NCBI GenBank assembly: GCA_023430725.1
Contig: JAEYZD010000099.1
Coordinates: 1-11,164, forward strand
Length of the DNA: 11,164 nt
Reading direction: 5' to 3'
From: Bacteroidota bacterium
GTDB lineage: Bacteria > Bacteroidota > Bacteroidia > Bacteroidales > VadinHA17
In this document: in pieces, positions 7,111 through 11,164 of the stretch
Numbering within the stretch: the stretch's first letter is position 1
How the letters are laid out: each line of letters begins with the position of its first letter
Program-made: the position numbers and the translations under genes
Notes under the pieces: generated by a model
Told to the model about the DNA's origin: nothing
The model's input: only the letters and a program-made list of their open reading frames with translations
Databases searched by the model: none

Positions 7111-7302
7111 AAAGAAAAAAGAGGAGAGGGTTACCGTGGTACTTTAAGGAACGGGCTTATGAGATAATCCCGGAATCTACTGTCTGATAAAAGGAAGTAA
7201 CCTATGGTAGTCAGCCTATAGGTCCATGTGAAAGTCAATGTCTGCAATACAATCCTATTGATTCCCACAAGTAACCCTAACTCTCCTCTTTTATTTCATG
7301 TT
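7111..7302 (-). ncRNA. Candidate structured RNA: small RNA or leader/attenuator upstream of bioG
   Basis: Read on the minus strand, this segment can fold into a closed multi-branch structure. A long stem joins its ends: 7281-7292 pairs with 7117-7128 (12 bp), then 7271-7276 with 7129-7134 (6 bp), then 7265-7268 with 7136-7139 (4 bp), with a 4-nt bulge and a small internal loop. Inside are hairpins at 7250-7260 (4 bp), 7200-7223 (8 bp with one bulged A, 7-nt loop, near the centre) and 7152-7172 (CGGG/CCCG plus UUAU/AUAA, 3-nt loop). The 3' arm runs into UUUUUUCUUUU, as at an intrinsic terminator, about 12 nt before the bioG ATG. A promoter-like sequence sits just upstream. The size (about 190 nt) and end-closing stem recall 6S RNA or a riboswitch/attenuator, but I recognise no known family. 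An inverted-repeat mobile element is the main alternative. Confidence 0.42.
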
Positions 7303-7306
7303 TGAA

Positions 7307-7338
7307 CAAATGTAATACATAAAAGAATAAAAAACAAA
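7307..7338 (-). promoter_or_regulatory. Bacteroidota-type promoter driving the structured element
   Basis: On the minus strand, TTTG (7338-7335) is followed after 20 nt by TACATTTG (7314-7307), an exact TAnnTTTG match with acceptable -33/-7 spacing. The predicted transcript start near 7300-7303 falls 6-9 nt before the first strand of the long stem. This is the best complete promoter match in the window. Confidence 0.5.
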
Positions 7339-7374
7339 TGTTTTGAAAAATAATTCAGAGAACATTTCTGCCCG

Positions 7375-7405
7375 TTGCTAATTATCACGGGAATGATTAA
7401 TTTTA
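7375..7405 (+). promoter_or_regulatory. Possible promoter of the AraC-family gene
   Basis: TTG (7375-7377) is followed after 20 nt by TAATTTTA (7398-7405), one mismatch from TAnnTTTG. The predicted start near 7411 leaves a leader of about 40 nt. The match is weaker than the minus-strand promoter nearby. Confidence 0.3.
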
Positions 7406-7431
7406 AGCTGATTATCGGATCATTCATTATC
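7381..7431 (+). promoter_or_regulatory. Three ATTATC repeats, possible operator
   Basis: ATTATC occurs at 7381, 7411 and 7426, spaced 30 and 15 nt apart, within the presumed promoter region of the AraC-family gene. An inverted repeat CCCGT-11 nt-ACGGG overlaps the first copy (7371-7391). AraC-type proteins often bind direct repeats and regulate themselves. The motif is short and AT-rich, so chance is possible. Confidence 0.22.
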
Positions 7432-7451
7432 CTGAAATTAAATCTTTTACT

Positions 7452-8300
7452 ATGATACCTGAAATAATCAGCATCAGGCATGACGACGGTTCGGGATTCA
7501 GAGCCGCGTGGATGGACAATGAGAGCAGCTTTCTCCACCTGCACCCTGAATTCGAGGTTGTTCTGAATATTTCGGGCAACGGCACCCGTGTGGCTGGCGA
7601 TTCGGTGGAGATCTTTGACCGTTATGATCTTGTGATGTACGGGCCTGACCTGAAGCATTTCTGGAATTTTCACAGGCAGGATGAGACCGATAAGGGGCGC
7701 CATGCGATTATGGTGCATTTCAGGCGTGATTCCTTTGGTGAAGACCTTCTCTCACAGTTCGAGCTGGCTGACCTGAGACGGCTGCTTGATGAATCAGCCA
7801 GGGGAATCGCATTCCCTCCTGAAACGGGTGAGGCAGCGGAAGAGCCAATGCGCCGCCTCCTTTCCGAGACCGGTATCAGGAAGATGGTCAGCCTTTTCAG
7901 ACTTCTCGATATCCTGTCCACGGCACCCAGGTACAAGACACTCTCCGGAGAGAGGGCCGAAGGTGGAAGCATCAAGGCTGACGAACGCCTTACCTCAGTC
8001 TGTTCCTTTGTCAGGGATAATTTCTACAGGGCCATCCCGGTGAAGGAGGTGGCTGCCGTGGCGAGGATGAGTCCGCATTCCTTCAGCCGTTTCTTTTCAA
8101 GAAGCACCGGGAGCGGGTTCGTGGACTATGTTAACCAGGTACGGACAAACAAAGCCTGCTATCTCCTGCGCGAAACCGATCACCAGATAAATGAAATTGT
8201 CTTTGAGTGTGGTTTTGCAACCGTCTCCAACTTCAACAAACAATTCCGCAAGCATGCCGGAATGTCAGCCCGGGACTACAGGGCTCAGTACAGGAACTGA
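7452..8300 (+). CDS. AraC-family transcriptional regulator with N-terminal cupin domain
   Basis: This is a 282-residue transcription factor of normal length for the family. Residues of about 15-95 form a cupin-like sensor domain, with HLHPEFEVVLNISG (29-42) and a later HFWNFHR stretch (69-75), the usual pattern of an effector-binding pocket. Residues of about 178-280 form the two-helix-turn-helix DNA-binding domain. The first motif is around IPVKEVAAVARMSPHSFSRF (195-214). The second is around INEIVFECGFATVSNFNKQF (246-265), with the conserved family pattern near CGFATVSNFNKQFRKHAGMS. The ligand is unknown, though many cupin AraC regulators respond to sugars or carboxylates. The gene lies 111 nt upstream of the aconitase-family pair on the same strand, so it is the likely regulator of that operon. 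The ATG at 7452 has no clear ribosome binding site, as is common in this phylum. Confidence 0.9.
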   Translation: MIPEIISIRHDDGSGFRAAWMDNESSFLHLHPEFEVVLNISGNGTRVAGDSVEIFDRYDLVMYGPDLKHFWNFHRQDETDKGRHAIMVHFRRDSFGEDLLSQFELADLRRLLDESARGIAFPPETGEAAEEPMRRLLSETGIRKMVSLFRLLDILSTAPRYKTLSGERAEGGSIKADERLTSVCSFVRDNFYRAIPVKEVAAVARMSPHSFSRFFSRSTGSGFVDYVNQVRTNKACYLLRETDHQINEIVFECGFATVSNFNKQFRKHAGMSARDYRAQYRN

Positions 8301-8374
8301 AGGATCCTCCGATAAACCCGTACGACCGTGCCAAACGCATGATATTTTTCATAACGGGGATCAATCGCTATTGC

Positions 8375-8382
8375 TAAATTTG
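8375..8382 (+). promoter_or_regulatory. Bacteroidota-type -7 element before the aconitase-family operon
   Basis: TAAATTTG is an exact TAnnTTTG match ending 30 nt before the ATG at 8412. No TTTG lies 19-21 nt upstream; the nearest T-rich stretch is at 8345-8350. A promoter lacking its -33 box would fit dependence on an activator such as the adjacent AraC protein. Confidence 0.42.
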
Positions 8383-8411
8383 CCTCTGAACCAACAAAAA
8401 ACATCGCCAAC

Positions 8412-10229
8412 ATGGGAATGACAATAACTGAAAAAATCATAGCCACGCACTCCAGGTATGAAACCGTCAAACCGGGTGACATTGTCGACATAACTATTGA
8501 TGCCCGTGCCGCCAGGGACTTCGGAGGGGCAAATGTGGTGAAGAACCTTAACGATTTCGGCCTTAAGGTTGATGATCCGGCCAGGACGCTCTTTACATTT
8601 GACTGCAACCCTACCGGTTCCGATCAGAAATATGCAGTCAATCAGCACATCTGCAGGCAGTATGCACGGAATAACGGCATTAAGGTATACGATATCAATG
8701 CCGGCATCGGTACGCACCTTCTGATGGAGGAGGGTTACGTATGGCCCGGAGCGACGGCTGTGTCAACCGATTCGCATGCAAATATCCTCGGAGCCGTTGG
8801 TGCTTTCGGTCAGGGTATGGGCGACATGGACATAGCGGCTGCATGGAACAGCGGACGCGTATGGTTCAAGGTGCCCGCCTCTGTTAAGCTGACGCTAGAA
8901 GGCACATTGCCTCAGGGTGTTACCGCGAAGGATGTCATTCTCAATTTGTTGCTGATCTACGGAGCAAATACCCTTCTGGGTTACAGTATCGAACTCTACG
9001 GGGAGGCTGTTGACAGGATGAGTCTTGACGAACGTATTACAATAGCCTCAATGGCAACGGAGATGGGTGCCATAATCATCCTGTTTCCGCCAACACCTGA
9101 GATTGTTGATTACTGCCGTGCCCGGGCCCGTTCGCCTTTTGAACCCGTATATGCAGACAGTGATGCGATTTATGAAATCTCCGCCGTCATTGACGCGGGC
9201 ACCTTCGTTCCAATGGTATCGCGGCCGGGTGAGCCTCATGACACTGTGGGAGTGAAGGATCTGGCAGTCACCAGGATTGACTCGGCCTTCATTGGCAGCT
9301 GCACAAACGGCAGAATAGAGGATATGAGAGTTACGGCTGAAATTCTCCGCGGTAAGAAAATTGCTCCCGGGGTTGTTCTGAAGATTGTGCCGGCTACCGA
9401 TGCCATCTGGAAGCAGTGCCTTGACGAAGGTCTCATGGATATTTTCAAGGAGGCTGGTGCGCTTGTCTCCAACGCAGGCTGTGCAGGCTGTGCCGCCGGC
9501 CAGGTGGGTCAGAACGGCAAGGGCGAAGTAACGGTCAGCACAGGAAACAGAAACTTTCCGGGAAAACAGGGACAGGGAAGCGTCTTCCTTGCCTCTCCGG
9601 CAGTTGTTGCTTCCTCGGCACTGGCCGGGTATATAACAACCCCCGATGCTATTCCTGCAACACCAATTGAAACGCATTATGCATCAGGTCAGCCTGTTGC
9701 GGCCGGAACCGCAAAACAGGCCCAGATCGCAGACAAGCCAGTTGTCGTCAGGGGAAGGGTATGGCTGATAGACCGTGACAACATTGATACTGACATGATC
9801 TTTCATAACCGCTACCTGGCAATTACTGACATCAGGGAGATGGGACAGTATGCCTTTGACAACCTGGAGGGATACAAGGATTTCGCAAAGAAATCACAGC
9901 CAGGTGATATCATCGTTGCCGGCAAAAACTTCGGCAGCGGCAGCTCACGCCAGCAGGCTGTTGACTGCTTCGTTTCCCTCGGCATTCAGGCAGTTGTTGC
10001 CCGGTCATTCGGGGCCATCTATGAACGAAACGCAATCAATGCAGCATTCCCGGTGCTTACTTACGAATCTCTTGAGGCTGTGGATCTGAAAGACATGGAT
10101 GTAATCTCTATCAATCTCGTGACCGGGGAGGTTGTCAATGAGCGTAATGGCATGAAGACTTCAGTTAATCCATTCTATGATGCACAGTATGAGATATATA
10201 AACGTGGTGGTCTGTTAGGTAAAATTTAA
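8412..10229 (+). CDS. Aconitase/isopropylmalate dehydratase-family protein, fused large and small domains, atypical active site
   Basis: This is a 605-residue [4Fe-4S] hydro-lyase homologue. The LeuC-like large domain covers about 1-415 and the LeuD-like small (swivel) domain about 440-605, so it is a natural fusion. Cluster ligands are Cys297 (GSCTNGR), Cys357 and Cys360 (NAGCAGC). Other conserved residues are His102, the DSH triad (120-122), Glu217 and the swivel GSGSSR (508-513). Two usual residues are missing. The Asp-His dyad matching aconitase Asp100-His101 (LDHN in LeuC) is FDCN here, with Cys65. The NRNFxGR substrate loop ends in Lys385 instead of Arg. The N-terminal HD motif is ID (29-30). 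These changes suggest a shifted substrate or altered chemistry rather than ordinary aconitase or LeuCD. It follows an AraC-family gene and leads a second family member by 12 nt. An in-frame ATG at 8418 is an alternative start. Confidence 0.85.
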   Translation: MGMTITEKIIATHSRYETVKPGDIVDITIDARAARDFGGANVVKNLNDFGLKVDDPARTLFTFDCNPTGSDQKYAVNQHICRQYARNNGIKVYDINAGIGTHLLMEEGYVWPGATAVSTDSHANILGAVGAFGQGMGDMDIAAAWNSGRVWFKVPASVKLTLEGTLPQGVTAKDVILNLLLIYGANTLLGYSIELYGEAVDRMSLDERITIASMATEMGAIIILFPPTPEIVDYCRARARSPFEPVYADSDAIYEISAVIDAGTFVPMVSRPGEPHDTVGVKDLAVTRIDSAFIGSCTNGRIEDMRVTAEILRGKKIAPGVVLKIVPATDAIWKQCLDEGLMDIFKEAGALVSNAGCAGCAAGQVGQNGKGEVTVSTGNRNFPGKQGQGSVFLASPAVVASSALAGYITTPDAIPATPIETHYASGQPVAAGTAKQAQIADKPVVVRGRVWLIDRDNIDTDMIFHNRYLAITDIREMGQYAFDNLEGYKDFAKKSQPGDIIVAGKNFGSGSSRQQAVDCFVSLGIQAVVARSFGAIYERNAINAAFPVLTYESLEAVDLKDMDVISINLVTGEVVNERNGMKTSVNPFYDAQYEIYKRGGLLGKI

Positions 10230-10230
10230 G

Positions 10231-10239
10231 AAAGAGAGA
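10231..10239 (+). promoter_or_regulatory. Purine-rich ribosome binding site of the second aconitase-family gene
   Basis: AAAGAGAGA lies just before the ATG at 10242 and favours that start over the in-frame ATG at 10251. Confidence 0.4.
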
Positions 10240-10241
10240 AT

Positions 10242-11164
10242 ATGAAGCCAATGACATTTGTAGAAAAGGTACTGGGCGCTCCTGAGGGAGCGGTTGTATT
10301 CAGGAAACCTGACCTTATCCTGACGCATGACAACACCTCAAGTATTTTTCAGACTTTCCGCAAGATGGGCGGTGAAAAGGTTTCCGATCCTGAACAGATG
10401 GTAGTGGTGCTTGATCACAATGCACCTCCGGCGGATGCCAAGCTGGCAACGCAGTACCAGGATATAAGGAATATTGTAAGCTCACAGGGGATAAAGAAGT
10501 TTTACGACTCAGGACAGGGGATCTGTCACCAGATGATGTCTGGTCATGCCCGTCCCGGGATGATCATAGTTGGTTCTGACAGTCATACCTGTACGGCAGG
10601 CGCCTTCAACTCGCTTGCCGCGGGGATAGACCGCACTGAGGCAGCCGGCATCTGGAAGAGGGGAGAGACCTGGTTCCTTGTTCCCCCGTCGATGCGCATA
10701 GACCTTAAAGGCAAGTTGCGTCCCGGCGTCAGCGCCAAGGACCTCTCTCTGTGGATCATTGGCATGTTAGGCTCTGACGGAGCGAACTACATGTCCATCG
10801 AATTTCACGGCGAAGGGGTCGCCTCACTCAGCGTGAGTGACAGGATGACCGTGGCCAATCTTGCCTCGGAGATGGGAGCCAAGAATGCCGTATTCCCGTC
10901 AGATGAAGTGCTTCAGAAGTACATAGGCTCGGATACGAAAGGCATATGGGCTGACGAAGGGGCAGAATACCGTTGCCGCATCCTGATTGATCTCAGCAAG
11001 GTATTCCCGCTTGTTGCAGCTCCGCATCATGTTGACAACATAAAGTCAGTTGCTTCTGTTGCCGGCACAGTGGTTCATGAAGGGCTGATAGGCACTTGTA
11101 CAAACGGAAGGATCGAAGACCTCAGGACTGCCGCCGCCGTACTGCGCGGGTCACAGGTGAAGCC
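10242..11164 (+). CDS. Aconitase/isopropylmalate dehydratase-family large subunit, 3' truncated
   Basis: This gene runs off the window; 307 residues are visible of an expected 420 or so for a stand-alone LeuC-like large subunit, unless it too is fused. It has the standard residues: LTHDNTSS (27-34), the Asp58-His59 dyad in VLDHN, His96 in GICHQM, GSDSHT (111-116), Glu210 in LASEMGA, and the first cluster cysteine, Cys286, in GTCTNGR. The other two cluster cysteines lie beyond the edge. It is clearly a paralogue of the upstream fused protein; both share CTNGRIED, for example. It differs by keeping the dyad histidine that the upstream protein lacks. The 12-nt gap shows they form one operon. A separate small-subunit gene is expected just downstream if this protein is LeuC-like. 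Substrate cannot be assigned: isopropylmalate, citramalate, dimethylmalate, homoaconitate and aconitate are all possible in this family. Confidence 0.88.
   Translation, partial: MKPMTFVEKVLGAPEGAVVFRKPDLILTHDNTSSIFQTFRKMGGEKVSDPEQMVVVLDHNAPPADAKLATQYQDIRNIVSSQGIKKFYDSGQGICHQMMSGHARPGMIIVGSDSHTCTAGAFNSLAAGIDRTEAAGIWKRGETWFLVPPSMRIDLKGKLRPGVSAKDLSLWIIGMLGSDGANYMSIEFHGEGVASLSVSDRMTVANLASEMGAKNAVFPSDEVLQKYIGSDTKGIWADEGAEYRCRILIDLSKVFPLVAAPHHVDNIKSVASVAGTVVHEGLIGTCTNGRIEDLRTAAAVLRGSQVK

Larger units (their letters stand above)
7100..7451. other. Intergenic region between divergent bioG and the AraC-family gene
   Basis: These 352 nt hold no convincing protein gene. The left half is the structured element with its minus-strand promoter. 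The right half (about 7341-7451) is AT-rich and probably carries the promoter and operator of the AraC-family gene. Confidence 0.6.

Noticed and set aside
6996..7187. 63-residue plus-strand open frame across the bioG start and the structured element
   Set aside because: Its first half is antisense to bioG and its second half is one arm of the long inverted repeat. There is no sign of coding selection.
7112..7300. Known riboswitch classes (TPP, cobalamin, SAM) for the structured element
   Set aside because: I looked for the conserved core sequences of these classes by eye and did not see them, so the element is left unassigned.
7296..7718. 140-residue minus-strand open frame covering the AraC promoter and gene start
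   Set aside because: It is antisense to the cupin domain of the AraC-family gene and crosses the AT-rich intergenic region; no motif was found.
9048..9677. 209-residue minus-strand open frame opposite the fused aconitase gene
   Set aside because: It is antisense to strongly conserved motifs (SCTNGR, NAGCAGC, NRNF) that explain the conservation, and its own translation has no recognisable domain.
1..11164. CRISPR arrays, tRNA/rRNA genes, insertion-sequence transposases, toxin-antitoxin or phage-defence genes
   Set aside because: No regularly spaced repeats, tRNA-like cloverleafs, transposase motifs or defence-type domains were found in the window.

Overview
The window reads like a chromosomal segment of a Bacteroidota (Bacteroidales-like) bacterium. 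Several things point there. The periplasmic thiol-disulfide protein has the DUF4369/DUF5106/TlpA-type architecture. The binding protein of the ABC transporter has a C-terminal end typical of that phylum. Most genes lack a clear Shine-Dalgarno sequence, and matches to the Bacteroidota -7 promoter element TAnnTTTG lie at sensible distances from gene starts. The species cannot be named from sequence alone.

Layout. (1) 2-2717, plus strand: the end of an iron/cobalamin-type ABC importer, made of a binding protein (5' truncated by the window edge), a FecCD-type permease and an ATPase, with start/stop overlaps. (2) A convergent junction at 2718-2780 with a strong hairpin, flanked by a 26-nt imperfect direct repeat. 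(3) 2781-4955, minus strand: a secreted TlpA-like thiol-disulfide protein downstream of a ComB-type 2-phosphosulfolactate phosphatase homologue. (4) 5041-6375, plus: a YihY/BrkB membrane protein with a C-terminal winged-helix-like tail. (5) 6398-7099, minus: a BioG-type pimeloyl-ACP methyl ester esterase, standing alone. (6) 7100-7451: an intergenic region holding a strongly structured element of about 190 nt, closed by a 22-bp stem, with a promoter-like sequence placed to transcribe it towards bioG. (7) 7452-11164, plus: an AraC-family regulator, then two consecutive aconitase/isopropylmalate-dehydratase-family genes. The first is a large+small domain fusion with unusual active-site residues. 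The second is a conventional large subunit that runs off the window.

The ABC importer genes probably work as one complex. The AraC protein is the obvious candidate regulator of the aconitase-family pair, because an isolated -7-like box without a good -33 box precedes that pair. The middle genes (tlpA-like, comB-like, yihY-like, bioG) show no clear common pathway.

The two most interesting items are the structured RNA/attenuator candidate upstream of bioG and the fused aconitase-family protein, which lacks the Asp-His dyad histidine and has Lys in place of a substrate-binding Arg. Both are read from the sequence without alignment or folding software.
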